Assembly: GCA_003313425.1 (NCBI GenBank)
Contig: NHZP01000003.1
Span: 124,001-188,000, forward strand
DNA from: Pseudopyrenochaeta lycopersici
Lineage: Eukaryota > Ascomycota > Dothideomycetes > Pleosporales > Pseudopyrenochaetaceae
Length of the DNA: 64,000 bases
Direction: 5' to 3'
A program made the translations under genes and the position numbers. Numbering within the stretch: the stretch's first letter is position 1; the number at the start of each line of letters is the position of its first letter. Shown in pieces: positions 33,748 to 46,754 of the stretch. The notes under the pieces were generated by a model that saw only the letters and a list, made by a program, of their open reading frames with translations, had not been told where the DNA came from and did no database searches.

Positions 33748-36700
33748 CCCAAAGGCGGAGAGTATGCGAGCCAAAAATCATCATTGTGTGATACACCCAT
33801 GAATTCAGAACAAGCTAAGCATACAATTTGATCCATAGCTCACACTCGCAGCTATACTGCCATCATTCCTGGCACTGACCTTAAGCGGCCGGGGGACGCA
33901 TGCAGAAGCCCTACTACTGATGCAATAATACTTCCAGCTAAAGGAGGAGATCTTTAAACTTCAGCATTCTCACATTAAGGCATCTCTAAATGCGCTAAAT
34001 ACGTGGCAGATAGGGAGTCAGAGATTCAATATTCTGACGACTCGACTCGTTTACCATGCTTTGTCCCTTTTTAATTGTAGCTACGAAATGGGCTCCTAAT
34101 CTAGCCATGAGTGTTATGACAGAGCTGCGTAAACAATCTTATAATTGATATCCAACGGTAATCAAGTGATCTGGCGTGTACATATGTACATTTTTCCGCT
34201 GTTAATGGGGAGGGTTGCCGACGCACTCTTACAAAACCCTTGTCCGGAACGTCTTGAACCTTTTTATATCGGGGATGATTTTGCGGCATGCCTAGTAGCA
34301 TGCTATAGTCATTCCTACGTTAAGTGCTAAGAGTTCTAATTATTGCCCCCAGTACCATTTAGCCTAGGGGCCCGTGTGGGCCCAGGATAGTGCCCTTGGA
34401 GCGCGGGTCCAATGCGGAAAACCTCTCGTACTTACTCTTTACTGATTCCCCTTCAGGGTCCCGCAGCTAGCCTGAGTGAATTACTCCGGCTTATTCTAAG
34501 TCAATTTTCACATTCATGCTCACTAAAATCGATCGTCACACGATCTACACTGTGCTGCACAGCTATATGTTACAGTGCCCTGGAGACGAATACGTGGGAA
34601 TGCATTAGTTCCAAAAATCTTCATCAACAATTCGCTAAATTCCAGGACCAGTCACTTGCGAGAGCCACGCCAAAGTAGCGAAAGAACAGTCGCACAATTG
34701 TGCGCTTTGGCTAACAACCATGCATACCTACCGTGGAAAAGCTTTATTCAGCATCACGCTATCCATCTCCTCGGGTGATATGAGCGAAAGAATGGAGATG
34801 ATCGCTGTCCGACGGCTCTTACACTGAGTCGCACAAATTTCGTGATATGAATCATATATTGCATGTTCCCTTCATTTGTGCAGTCATTCTAAGGTATGTC
34901 ATCAGATGATCACCGCCCGGTCGTTGGCGAGTTGCATCCAGTTCACCCGACCACATCTGGGCTATCCATTTCCCAGTAACACTTCTTTCCTGATACCGCC
35001 GCTCCTGCTCTTTCAGTGTCTGCTAAGGATTCGTCTAGTATCTGGACATGTTCTAGCACAACATGTCGCACACCAGAACGTGCTCCTTCATTCCCGTACT
35101 TTGTCTTTGAGCCAACACAGGCGATGTAGTCCAAGAATGGAACAGTATTAGGCTAATGATTCATAATAACCTTTATTGGATATAATGTGACATGTTACTC
35201 TTCTTTAGACGTTGCACTGGATCAGTAGGCTGACCACATGCGCCCTTAGATTTCCAAGGAATAACGGACCAAGTGGGGTTCGCCTCAATCCTAAAGATGT
35301 TCTTTATAATAATCTTACCTATCTTAACTAGAAAATTTATGCTGTCCCTAAGAAAGGGTCTCTATCTCCAGTTGCACTGACTGTCTTATTAGCTTGTTCT
35401 AGTAGTTGTTCAGACGCGCCGTATACTATGTTCAATGCTCTGGCAGCATTTAGTTAGATAAGATTCATCTGAGCTCCAGTTTCTATTAGAGATTTAGTGC
35501 GTTCCCGTCAAAGGATGCCCAGCACGTTGGAAGATTGGGTTGCACCAAGCTCACTCCGATCTTTTCTTGTCGAGTGCCAGTTTACGGGGTACATAACCTC
35601 CGTCAGTCCAAGCGTCTAACTCCCGATCAATAATATGCTTTTTGAGTTAAGTTTGTGCTTGCATAATTATACTGTGTTGTTCAGTCAGCCTAGATCGTCG
35701 CACGGGTTGCAGTGTCTTGCTCTTACGCCACTGAGCGCCGCAGCGCCTCTAGCGGAGGGCGCTCCGAGTGGATTATCAAGGTCTGCGTTTAAGTATGTCT
35801 GATAGAGTAGCAGCTTTACTGTTGTTGGTTTAGACTTTACGGTGTTGCGCATAGCCCCACACAAACACTGTCCCTCCGCTCAGGGCGCTCGACATATAGC
35901 AAGCGTTTCTGAAACCCGTCTCCATGAGCGGGCTGATAGCGTAAGCCACCATGCCGACAAAACGCGCTGACGTCCGCTATCAGCTCTTTCAAATAAGAGT
36001 GTGTGCTAATTAGCACGACTCCAAACTGGACATGTCTGATCTGCGCCAAAATCACCGTGTAGAAAGTTCTATCACGAAAATTACTAGCTTCAGAATAAAC
36101 ACATTTGGGTGTGTGAGTGGAGGGACATTTGGAGATCTGACCCCGCATTTGGCTGATCGCAATTTCCTTTGAGCAAGGCGAAAAATCCGAAATACGCCCA
36201 AATCCAGATTTTTGCAGCTGAATATCGCCATAGTCTTTATATTATACTCTACAGTGTAGATATACCCTTTTACACCTTGCTAGAGTCTGTTAGTAGTTAG
36301 CTCCTTCTAAAGTTTTATTATTTAGCGCTGTTTTATCACCTTATCTTTAGTTGTCTGACTCGCTTACAAAGTACACTATGTTCTGGAATGCACATGGATT
36401 GGAGACGCTTCTTGGCGCACAAATACCATTTAAGCCAAATTGCATTCAAAAAACAAGATCGGACTGAAAAAGGGCGTAAAACAAGACTGTTCGATATAAG
36501 CTGGGTTGGATTACTACATTGGCAATATTAGAGCAAGACCAATTCTGTTGTTCACGTACCAGGACAAGGGGTAAGCAATGCGTCCAACGGCATCTCCCGA
36601 TATACGCCTATTTTGTTCCATCCTATCACAGTTCATAATGGTCCCAGTGCAACACTATTCCAGTCTGCGAGCCGAAGCTTCATATTCTAGCCTACTCATA

Positions 36701-37160
36701 CCTGACACGTATAGGCTCACCGCAAGCATCCTAACTGACCGCCTCCTGGAGCCATGGAGGCCACCGGCCCTCAAAATTGATTTGACATGCTTAACTCACA
36801 ACAACATAGTCGCTCTCTCTTCTGGCCCAACAGTTCGGGGTCGGCATTACTATCGGTCCGAATACTCCCTCTTTGGAAATGGATTGATGTCCCTCCTGGG
36901 CCGTCTCTATGGATGCCACAAATTGTACTTTAACGGCCGAATCCGTCACCATGAGTCAAGCATCCTATTTACATTTGTACTCATGGCTTAGATCGTCGGT
37001 TTGCTGGCAGAGGTGAGCTACGATCTTCCGAGGGGCAAAATCTATATATCCTCTCAGCGCTCAATGATTGACAATAACTTTCGTCTTGCTGAAGTATCCG
37101 CTTTCTAGTGCATCACAGTTCACCAGTGGAACGAGTTTCAACGGTCCAAACCCCCTGAAA
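33748..37160. other. Long gene-free stretch
   Basis: I see no gene I can support. Scattered open frames include plus 36578-36991 (137 codons) and minus 36148-35837 (103 codons); neither has a recognisable domain. An imperfect hairpin (GAGCGCC ... GGGCGCTC) lies near 35730-35775. Confidence 0.4.
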
Positions 37161-38521
37161 ATGGAGCTTTTTTCTATATTCTTCGGCGCCTTTCTTGGAT
37201 TATTTGTGCCTACATCAGGGAAGGCAATGCAACAGACATGGAACATATGGCAACGAACACGAAGCCTTAGGAATACGTACCTCTATATGATATGGGTAGA
37301 AGCGATAGTGAACCTAATATTCGCTCTTGTGACATATCTGTACTTGTGTAAAGTTATTCAACCAAGGTAAGTTGACTGCTTTTTATTTAGCCGTTCTGCG
37401 CACATGTCGATTTTCAGAAGTCTTCGCTAACTGGAACCTGCAAGTCTTGGTTTCTATTTCGGTACCGGTAGGTTATATATTCAACTGGTTTTCCAGAGAC
37501 GAACTAGAATCTGTGGGCACTAATACAATACAGTGACATTATGGGCATTTCAGACCCAAATTCTTCCACAAATCATCGCCAATCGTGTCAGCTTGATCAT
37601 GGTTGACAAGAAGAAAGCCAGGCTACTCAAGTGGGCCCTCTTTCTCCTCATTAGCGCCGTTAACATCTCCGTCTATTGTATATGGATTCCGGCGCACATG
37701 GGAGTAAGCCCAGCCTTCGTTACCCTCAACCTCATCTGGGAGCGTGTCGAGAAGACTTTCTTCCTCATCATTGATTTGGGACTCAATTTATATTTCTTAT
37801 ACCTGGTACGGTATAGGCTTATTGCGAACGGTTTGACGAAGTATATGCCTCTGTTTAACTTCAATGTGGCAATTGTCTTCGTTTCCACATCTATGGACAT
37901 ATTGCTCCTTGGGCTGCTCAGCTTGCCAGACGGCTATGCGTACGTTTCTACCTGATCCCCATCTATTAGCCTTCCTCCCACCCATACCAATGCCCTCTCC
38001 TATGCTCGCGTCTTCGATTCGTTGTCTTGTATTTACCATCTCACCGAACTCCAAACTGATATCATTCCTTCAGCTACGTCCAATTTGCTCCTGTCGCTTA
38101 CATCATCAAACTTAACATTGAACTCACTATGGCGGTCCTTATCTCGAAAGTTGTGCGCGGCAGTTCTGACCGAAACGACGAATGGTGCTCGAAGGAAAAT
38201 AGTTCACCGAACGACACCCACCTCACAAACCGTTCCGCCACTGGAGCTATGCCACAACGGGACAGCTTCTTTTCTAGCTCAGGTAGGAAGAAAACAAATA
38301 CTCGTGAAAAGACAACTAGTAGTCCTTGGCCTAGCTTTTATTGCGAGCAGGGTCAGAATAAAGAGATTGCGACGGCGGTGACTACAGTAGTGGAATGCGG
38401 CGAGGATAGCTGTAAGAGCGACCACAGTGAAGAAGGCATTATGAGGACAGTAACGATGGCTGTAAGAACCGATGATAAAGAAGATAAAGAGGATTGTAAT
38501 AGCACAATAAGTCTGGCTTAG
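37161..38521 (+). CDS. Seven-helix fungal integral membrane protein, four exons
   Basis: The exons are 37161-37366, 37445-37467, 37534-37939 and 38074-38521 (introns 78, 66 and 134 bp), giving 360 residues. The 23-nt exon 2 restores the motif PSLGFYFGTVTLWAFQTQ, which matches a conserved block of a fungal family of unknown function. Further conserved blocks are ANRVSLIM, ISVYCIWIPAHM, LNLIWERVEKTFFLIIDLGL, LYFLYLVRYRL and, after intron 3, YVQFAPVAYIIKLNIELTMA. About seven transmembrane segments are evident, followed by a Ser/Thr/Lys-rich, low-complexity cytoplasmic tail from about residue 235 to the stop. I know the family only as uncharacterised membrane proteins and assign no function. Confidence 0.82.
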
Positions 38522-40150
38522 GGGTATTACTTGGTCAGTAAGGTGTGGCCACTTTGGGTTTGTAAAAATTTAATACTACAGATAATTTTCTTTACATGCT
38601 TTCTTACCTAGATAATTTTATGTAATAAGCGTTAATACTCCCTATGTTCTATCTACTTCTGAATACCTAAACCCACTTACTATATATAGTCTACAACGAA
38701 CTTGCTATAATTATGAACTTAGTTTTAGATATATCTTTAGTAAAATTATAAAAGTAAGATAGTAGGAATATGCTACTAAATTGTATTTTGTTTTCTGTGC
38801 TTGTATGTAATTACAGCTTAATATAGTATGTTTAGTAAAGAAGATATTGTCTTTTAGTTTAGAATAATACATAACGTACTGTAAGGCAGACTTTGCAGCA
38901 TAGTTGGAATGGTCTGGTCGGGAGAGATCCTATTTAAAACGAAATAGACAAAATAGCAGATGCGTCTTACCTTCGGGTTGAGAGGGATGTGTAAATACAT
39001 GAAAGAGAGCTGCTAGCTTCCGCGCTAGACTGAAGCCAGCTTAGTGAAAGGGTTAGGCAACAACTCTGACTTTTACCTAGCAAGTTCAGTTGGTGTGTAA
39101 GGACTCAGTCCCTACACATACTAAGCAACTTGTATATCAGCTATTATACAGATCGTAGATAATAGACCGTATAATTTATTCTATTTAACTTATCTAATTC
39201 TCATAGAGTAAGTAAATGTAATCTAATTACTCTTTACATTGCTCAATACTCTTCCTGTCGTATAGTTCTTACTCGATCCTAGGGAACTAACCTGACGTTC
39301 TTAAGACTAGCCTCCCACTAAGTTTTAAGACCCCTACACTAACAATTAACTTAATGTTTACTAACTGAATATTCTTAAATTAAAATAGTTACAAGAGTAA
39401 ATCATATAGATTGCTCTTAAACAGTATTAATATTATTCAAGTAACAACTAATAACTATATATTTAAACAGAACTTTGTGCTAATTAAGTTATACTATGCG
39501 ATAGTTAATCTAAGTGATAGTTTGGATACTACGAAGTTACATATAAATTCTAGTAATAGTAAAGAGATAGAAATATATATAGATTAGCTCCATAGATTAT
39601 ACGCCCTGCTTTCCTTTCCAGTATAGGAAACCTTAAGGCTAAGTCTATTGTAGCGAAGATCTGTTACTTATCTGTCTCTTATGTCTGACATGTTATGGTA
39701 CTATTTAAAACTATCTAACTTTACAATAGGCTAGTACAGTAGATAGAGTTGAGGCCTAGCGTGCGCACCGTGCAGGAATATATATTAGACAGAGCCTATC
39801 AGGACCATAAGGAAAGTAAACAATGCGGTTCCTTTGTTTCTGTGATATTTCTACACTTCCTAGGCCCACAGTCCTTAATTATTAGGCTGCAGGCAGGTTT
39901 TACTACATTTTTCTAAACTTTTCAATCTCAACTTCTGTATAGATTAATACAACCACTAGTTATTCTTGCCAGGCTTGATAGAGACATTTGAGTTGTCTTA
40001 GGGTTTTTACTTCTGGGAGTTATCGGGCCAGAGAACATCCAACAAACTCTCTATTTTCTTGCGACTGATCTTAAGCGTTCCGGTATCCGTAAATCGAAGA
40101 CTTTAAATCACCCTCTACTCTACTCTACGTTGCAGGACATTGATTACTCA
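38522..40150. other. AT-rich decayed repeat DNA
   Basis: It is TA-rich with no open frames of note. The piece 39094-39345 contains GATCCTAGGGAACTAACCT, reminiscent of the Gypsy LTR segment ATCCTAGAGAACTAACCT, so it is probably an LTR remnant of a related element. I could not fix its ends or a target duplication. Confidence 0.45.
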
Positions 40151-40152
40151 TA

Positions 40153-41763
40153 CAGTCACAGGACAAAAGTCTGTTCGCCAAGGAGGTTAGCGTCCCTATC
40201 ACCACTTAAACCCTTAACTTCAAAGCACTATAACATCACGTAGGATAGACTAAACTAGATAACTTTTAGCGCAAATTAATTGTAATATACTTAATATTTA
40301 GTCTAGTAGCCCTATGCAAGTCTTACAGCATTAAGGCGGTGTAGCATGCTAGTAATTAGCTTACAGATTAGTGAGTTAGGGATAGCTACCTACGCCTCTA
40401 ATAACCCTATTTTAAAGCGATCTTAGTTATCTTTAGACTCTCCTATATAATTAAACTTAGGGTAGAGCTTATAAAACTTCTATTTAAGTACTTACTAGAG
40501 ATATTTAATTAGGTTAAGGTCTAGAGAATATAGTAGGAAGTTAACTATCTATACGCTGTAAACCTCTAACTACTCCTTTAAGAGAGTAGTAGTATAGATA
40601 CGTAAGTTATCTTATATAAACCTCTTGCCAGCTCTATATTAAGGTAATAGGCCTTCCTTAAGGGCCTAAGTATAACTCCGCGCGCTATAGCCTTTACGTC
40701 GTGCTAATAGATTGCAGGTTATAATTACTAGAGGACTACGCCTAATACGACCCCCTGTAGTTATCTATATTAACGCCTATACTATGTAAGCAGATTAGTA
40801 AGTAGTAGTAACCTTATCTATTATCTTATACCTCTATTTCTTATTAGGTGTTATGGGCGAAGAGGCCTAACTAACGAGTGTGCATTTGTCCTATACTACA
40901 GAAGGAGAAAGATAGAGAAGAGGTTACAGGTATCCTTAGAGGATATATATATATGTTCGTACGAGTGAAGAGGAACGTGCTCCTCTGGCTGCTAACTTGT
41001 ACGAGCTGATAAGAAAAGGGGGCAGAGGAGATTAAGGAGTTCTTTCCCCGTGCGATAGTAGCGAAGCCTCTCCTGCTTAAAGGGCGCAGCCTATTACATT
41101 AGGTAATTACTATACTTATAGTATGTTGTAGCTAGAGCCTTAGGTAATTAAGCACTTATTACTAAACCTAAAGACTATCCTCTGCTAATTAAAGCTATAC
41201 TAATCTATAGTAAACTTAAGACGTAAAATTACTATAGCTCTATTAATTTTTAGTCTACGCTTTACTCTAAACTTATGTAATCTAGCTTTAAAGAGGGTAC
41301 GTTAAATAGTCTTCTTTAATATATAGGGGGTAGCTTTATTAGCTACCTATATGCTAGCCTCTTTAAGGAGCTTACAGTACTTAATTTTTAGGAACTTTCT
41401 AGTAAGGCAAAGCAGCTTATGATAATCGCGCCTAGTTAAAATAGGTAGATAGCCTATCTAAGGGCGCGAGGTGTTACTAGTAGTAGCCTCCTATCGTTAT
41501 ATTATCTTCTAAACGCAGCGTTGCGAACAGCTAAGAGTCTCTGCGATTTCTTTAGTCCGCACACCCGCCTCTTTCTAGGCTAGAACATAATTGCGCTAGC
41601 TTTCTAATAGTTTGCCTCCCTGCATTTAATTACTACTAATTTCTATGCTAAAAGCTCTTATTTTAATGTAGTTATGTTGAGTTAGAGAAGCAGTGGTTCT
41701 GCGCGTTCGCGTGTTGTTGTTCTGGCACGTGCGCGACGCGAACAAACTTTTGTCCTAGTACTG
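40153..41763 (-). mobile_element. Tc1/mariner DNA transposon, decayed, with an inserted solo LTR
   Basis: Inverted ends CAGTCACAGGACAAAAGTCT (left) and, read inverse, CAGTACTAGGACAAAAGTTT (right) are flanked by TA on both sides (40151-40152, 41764-41765), the Tc1/mariner target. The minus-strand transposase relic shows a helix-turn-helix segment near 41560 (KEIAETLSCSQRCV) and the C-terminal DD34D/E-type block near 40550 (SLDLNLIKYL, then KFYKLYPKFNY), full of stops. Without the 250-bp insertion and its duplication the element is about 1.36 kb. Confidence 0.88.
40849..41098 (-). mobile_element. 250-bp solo LTR inserted in the Tc1/mariner element
   Basis: This is the inverse copy of 20620-20869, starting TGTTATGGGC and ending ATTACA, flanked by TTAGG at 40844-40848 and 41099-41103. 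The two copies have identical length and are nearly identical in sequence, far closer than the mutated DNA around them. Confidence 0.88.
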
Positions 41764-42315
41764 TATTACCGAGATGTTCTTTCTTCTGCAATGCTAGTCG
41801 GCTGTGTGCCGAGGACTGCTTCATGATTAGTTATATTTCAACCATTCCTGTTTACATTAGCGCAACCGTCAAGGTTCATCGGGGATTTAGAACAATTCTT
41901 ATATCCGGTCCAGCGGAGCTATTCGCATCCCGACGCCGTTTGACATTCTGGATAACTTCAAGATTACCGTTCAAGTCTATTGTCTTAATTCAAATTTACG
42001 TCACCTGCTTGCGTAGAACTACATGAACTAGTGCGTGATTACATTGTGATGGGGATATCGATTAACGTATTCGCTGATCACATCAGTACAGGAATAGTCC
42101 GGGCGTAATAGGAAGAGGTAATCAGTAATCTTGTGTGCGGCAACGGCCTAGTTTTACTCTTGATGTGCGGGGTAGAGGAAGCTGCTAAGTTCTACATTTA
42201 TATCGCACTCTGGAGCTACAAAGACACCCTGCCGTTCAAACCAAAGTATAGTGACTCTTTATTAACTACTTACTTTGTTTGAAAGAATCCTTTTGTACAA
42301 AACACTGCCGCCGCT

Positions 42316-42842
42316 ATGCCTGACTGGAGAATCTACCACTCGTCTGGTACCTTCACAGAACCCGATGAGAGAGAAAAGCTCTCAAAGGATATCACCTCGA
42401 TTTATACCCGCGTTGGGCTCCCTGCGTTCTATGTGGTCGTCTTATTCATTGAGATGCCCGCCGCCACTATGTACCGAGCAGGGCTTCCATGTGTGAGTCT
42501 CGCCAGGATTTTAGTGTTGCTCACGTTCTAATTATATCTACTGAGTAGCCAACGAAAGGGAAGAAGCCTTTTGTCAGACTTACATTCAGCCACATCGCAA
42601 GGCACTTCCCTCCCGGCGAGAGTCCTCAGAGGACTCGATTTATGAATCTCGTCCACGAAACCTTGAAGCCGTCCATTGCAGACAAGGGTTATGACTGGGA
42701 GGTCAATGGCGAGGAGCTTGAACGAGAATTTGTTCATATCAATGGTTTGAGAATCCCCCCTACCGACTCTGAAGATGAGAAGAGGTGGTTCCGCGATAAT
42801 GAGCCGTCTCTTTGGGGCCCTTATCTTACAGAAAAGAACTAG
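42316..42842 (+). CDS. Tautomerase_3 family enzyme (oxalocrotonate-tautomerase-like), two exons
   Basis: Exon 1 (42316-42492) and exon 2 (42549-42842) join over a 56-bp intron (GTGAGT donor, GAGTAG acceptor) in phase 0, giving 156 residues. The protein begins Met-Pro, and Pro2 is the expected catalytic N-terminal proline of the tautomerase superfamily. Family blocks are IYHSSGTFTEPDEREKLSKD, ITSIYTRVGLPAFYVVVLF, KPFVRLTFSHIARHFP and KGYDWEVN. The length is typical. Members are small cytosolic enzymes with tautomerase or dehalogenase-like (cis-CaaD type) chemistry; the natural substrate in fungi is generally unknown. It appears intact. Confidence 0.88.
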
Positions 42843-45800
42843 TAACTAGTATAGGCCATATGCCAAGTTATTTGCGCAGGCTCCACAGAATGAAACCCTT
42901 ACTTTTGTACAGCAAATACTGATTATAATACTTACCCGGTCCCATAAAGAAGCCTGGTGTTACCACAGTGATCAGACTGGTCCAACCAACAAGACTGCTA
43001 AGAATGAGGCTAGAATAGTACAAGGAATAGACGAAATATCTTGCTGCTAGCAATCAGTCTAATTTTTTTCATTTTCAATATCCTCATTATTACTATTATC
43101 CTTGATCTCGGGCTTTCTATACTAGAACTAGAGATACTTACAGGCCTCCATAGTACGTGTCAAGATAAGCGACAAAGGCAGGCAGCAGTTCGTGACCCTT
43201 TTAATCCAAACTTATCTCTCCTCTGTCATACATCACATGCTTCAAAATCACACCTCTACTCAGCAGTATACTAATAGCATTTAAATAATGGAAATTGAAT
43301 TAATTGCTAGCCTGAACTGCCTGGTGCGCTGCTGCTATGTCTAATCAGGAAGTGTAAACCTAGTTGATTGTGCTTTTGAACTGACGACGTCATTAACTGG
43401 CGAAAACCCTACAGACCTATCAGTATAAGGCTCGCAACAAGCTATACTAATTTATGTTAGCGGACAGTTGGGGGAAGTTAAGAATTTCTACAGCATCAAA
43501 AATTTGATACTTATATAGTATCAGTCAAGCCACCGCGATCTACGACTTACAATTTATATAGCACCTTTCCGACCACCTCGTCAACGATGTTGTCTAAGAT
43601 GGGCTCGCCTTCCAAATGCACATTGGCTTCCTAGTGAGTCATTCCAATAGCAGGCTGAGCAGTCTAGTCATGCCTAGGCCAAAGACATGTGCTTGCTGCC
43701 TCTCATGACCATGCTATGGGGTGAGCCATTAGTGGAGGCAAAAGCGCCGCATTCCGCTGCAAAGCTATCCAGCGAGAGCTAATTGTCGGAAACACCAGAC
43801 TTCCCAGCCATTATCCTACTGTTGATTCAGCAGGCGCCTTCTCCAGTGCCATAAGAGCAGCCCTCAACTCACGCAGAGCTCGGCCTTTCATCTCCACAAT
43901 GGATCTCTTTGACGCGCTCGGACTCGACCACCAACTCAAACCAACCACCCAAACGTTTCAACGCCAAGCGACAAATTTAGCGCAAAGATCATCAACATTC
44001 ACCACCACACCATTGGGGGTGCTGTTGACAGCACTTTTCTGTTGTCAGTCCTCCTGCAACTCGCCTGACGAGACCGTCGACCCCTGTGGTACCATGCCCA
44101 AGGACAACAAGTCCGCTTAGCCAAAGCGCCACATGTGCAAGCCACCCGCGAGGATCTTCACCAGTTTCCGCAAGATCTTCCAGAGCTCTGATCGCAGCAA
44201 GAGCGACGGCCATGTCATACCCAGCGCACCCTGGTTATTCGCCTAGTTGAAGGCTAGTAGCTCTACTAGTGATGCGATGGCAGTGACGCTGACTTTGCTA
44301 CAAAAGGACTCGTGCACCCCATCTCCCAAGTTCCACGGCCAATTCCATCAATCGAAAACTGCGGCACATCCACCCTTCCCTCTACGCCTTCCAAACGACC
44401 TTCAACACCCGCATCAGCGCACTAATCGTATCCCAAGTAGGGTACACGCGCCATCTAACAGCCTGTCGTTGCGACACCCCCAACCGTCTGCGCCCGCTGC
44501 TCCTACTCCCCAGTTCAGCAAAATAGAAGATTTAATGGCGAGGTTCACAAAAGCACAGAAAACTCTCAACTGATGACAGGCTGGTTTGAAGCCCCAGCTA
44601 GATGCTACCCATATAGTCAAGAAGCCCCGGGTGGGAGTCCTTATCTTGTCTCATGCGAGCACTCAATCTCTTCGTTGAAGACCTGAGTGATGAACGTGCA
44701 CTAACCAAGCGCCTGGCAAGGATATTGTCTTTCTTGGTGTCACGCAAGAAGCACGAAAGAGAGACGCGCACTACGTCCGCTCTGCAGTTTACCCTCCGCT
44801 CGCGCTCGTGAAGCGATCAATCTCAAAACGTTGAATACCCCACAACGCGCAATGTGCACGGGATCCACCAACTTCTCTCGCCAGGCCAAGCCTCGCGACA
44901 AACCTCCCACGCTATTTGCGTATCCCTTCCGATTCGTCCGTCTGGTGGGCGACTTGGACAATGCTTTATTAAGCTTCTTCGGCTTGTTGTTAGGGAGTGC
45001 GAGCTTAAAGCCCTTCACGGAGGTGGCTAAGGCAAGGCGTCGGAGGAAGAGAGAACAGTAGGACAATTTCGATCAAGAAGGATTTGGGGAAGAATGACGC
45101 GCCATTATAGTCTATTGTTGAAACCTTTCACTCTGTTTACGGGAATGTAGCAGGCGAAGCATGAGAATGGCTCCTTGGGTATGTTGTAACCCCACAAGTA
45201 CAGATCCAGGTCATAAATTATACCTACCTTAACTCCAGACGTGTTTTGGATTATGAAAGAATCGAAATTGCAGTGCGCAATCTAGGGATTTTTGAGTGCC
45301 CACGTCTTGTAAGCACGCAGAAAGACTACGGAGGACGAACAAGGGTATGACCAGCTAAAGATTTACGTGAAAGTCAAGCGAGCTGGCTGGGCAAGCAACT
45401 TGTCCAGCCTACCAACTTTGCAAATGTTTTCATCTAAAATTTGATCGCGATTAAGGGCTCAGATTGTGGTGGTGCTATCAGCTTCAGAAGGCGCTTGTTG
45501 AGATTCAATTTTTGGTGCCATAATTGATAAGAGTATACGAATTGCGCAAAGTTGGTGGGGGTGGTCCGCTCGCATTATCTTTCACGTTAGTGGAGTAAGA
45601 TCAGCGCCGTCAAGATGAGAAGCCATACCTTCAGCGTTAGCCTGATAAGGAGAGCGCATACAAGAGTAAAGACAAACAGAGCAATCGTAGGACAGTAATT
45701 TTGCGTGCTTTTTCCCTCTCTAAGGCCATGTCAGATACGTAGATTGCGATGGCTGTCACGCAGAGTCCGCCCAGAAGGGTAGTGATAGAGCTAAGGCAGA

Positions 45801-46555
45801 CCCGTGGCGTGATACGTGTTGCTTACGACGAGCTTCTTCAATTCTCCGCTGGAATGGCAGAGGCGTGTGTATCATCGAGAATTTTGGGTTATAATATCGC
45901 ATTTTGGTGATCGGAACCTAGCGTAGTGGTCTGTGGGCACAAATTGATTCGCTGTTGAGCGGCTAAGGACTGCAGCTCAACAGACATGTTACTGGCTAAA
46001 GAACACAAACATAGTGATAATTGTGGACTATACAGTAAGGGATATGCATTCATAAATTTTAGCGTCGACATAAGCACTTGCAAGCCCTGCTACGCTGTCT
46101 AAGGCCGGAGCAAAGACGATCAGCTAGTGCGAGGGATTCCTGCAGCGCGGTTCTTCGACGAGCTTTCTCTTACATTCTGATATTTTAGCATGTAGAGTTT
46201 CACCTCTCTCACTGCATGCCAAGTTCACGCTACAACACCGAAGATAAGTAAGCTGGGAGTTCAAAGATCAGGTGTAATGTTGCGCGAAGAAAGAAAGCGG
46301 AAATGAAGGCGCCGTGACGAGTAAACAAGAGGGTGAGCGGTGAGAAAATTGGAAGTGCGTACGCATGACCCTTTGGGAAAGAGCTATTAACTCTATCCTT
46401 TCCATCTCTTTCGTCCCGTCTTCTAACTGTTTAGCAATAATCAGTTTCGATCTCTACAAGCCCTATTCTTGGCGGTAGGCGCGGCTCAACCTTATCGCTC
46501 CTTCGATTCTGGACTGGCAAAACAATGGCGTCACAACGAACTTACGACGTATCTC
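42843..46555. other. Stretch without a supported gene, partly GC-rich
   Basis: From 43560 to 45120 the DNA is GC-rich with overlapping open frames on both strands (plus 43899-44120, 44247-44573; minus 45066-44740). Frames are short and mutually exclusive and match no family I know. This could be a decayed coding region or element. I see nothing in 45120-46550. Confidence 0.4.
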
Positions 46556-46733
46556 GTATTTTTGCCATCTCATAGTCACACTGTAGAAAACGCATAGCCT
46601 CATATTCTTGCCATCTCATGATTAAAGTGTAGGACATGCATGGTCTTGTATTTGTGCCATCGCATAGTGCAAGACAGGTATGGCCTTGTATTTATGCCAT
46701 CGCAGAGAGCAAGACAGGTTTGGCGAGTCATAA
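46556..46733 (+). repeat. Four-unit imperfect minisatellite (40-46 bp unit)
   Basis: Units start at about 46556, 46602, 46648 and 46688, each beginning GTATTTNTGCCATC or a close variant and ending with a GCATAGCCTC / GGTATGGCCTT-like segment. Period is 46, 46 and then 40 bp; the last two units are the most alike. Confidence 0.75.
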
Positions 46734-46754
46734 GTCTTGATTACGTGATGCGAT

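Noticed and set aside
36578..36991. 137-codon plus-strand open frame
   Set aside because: No domain, no convincing context; could not be joined to the 7TM gene downstream.
43899..45061. GC-rich open frames on both strands as genes
   Set aside because: They are short, overlapping and without family signatures or consistent splice joins; kept only as an unresolved stretch.
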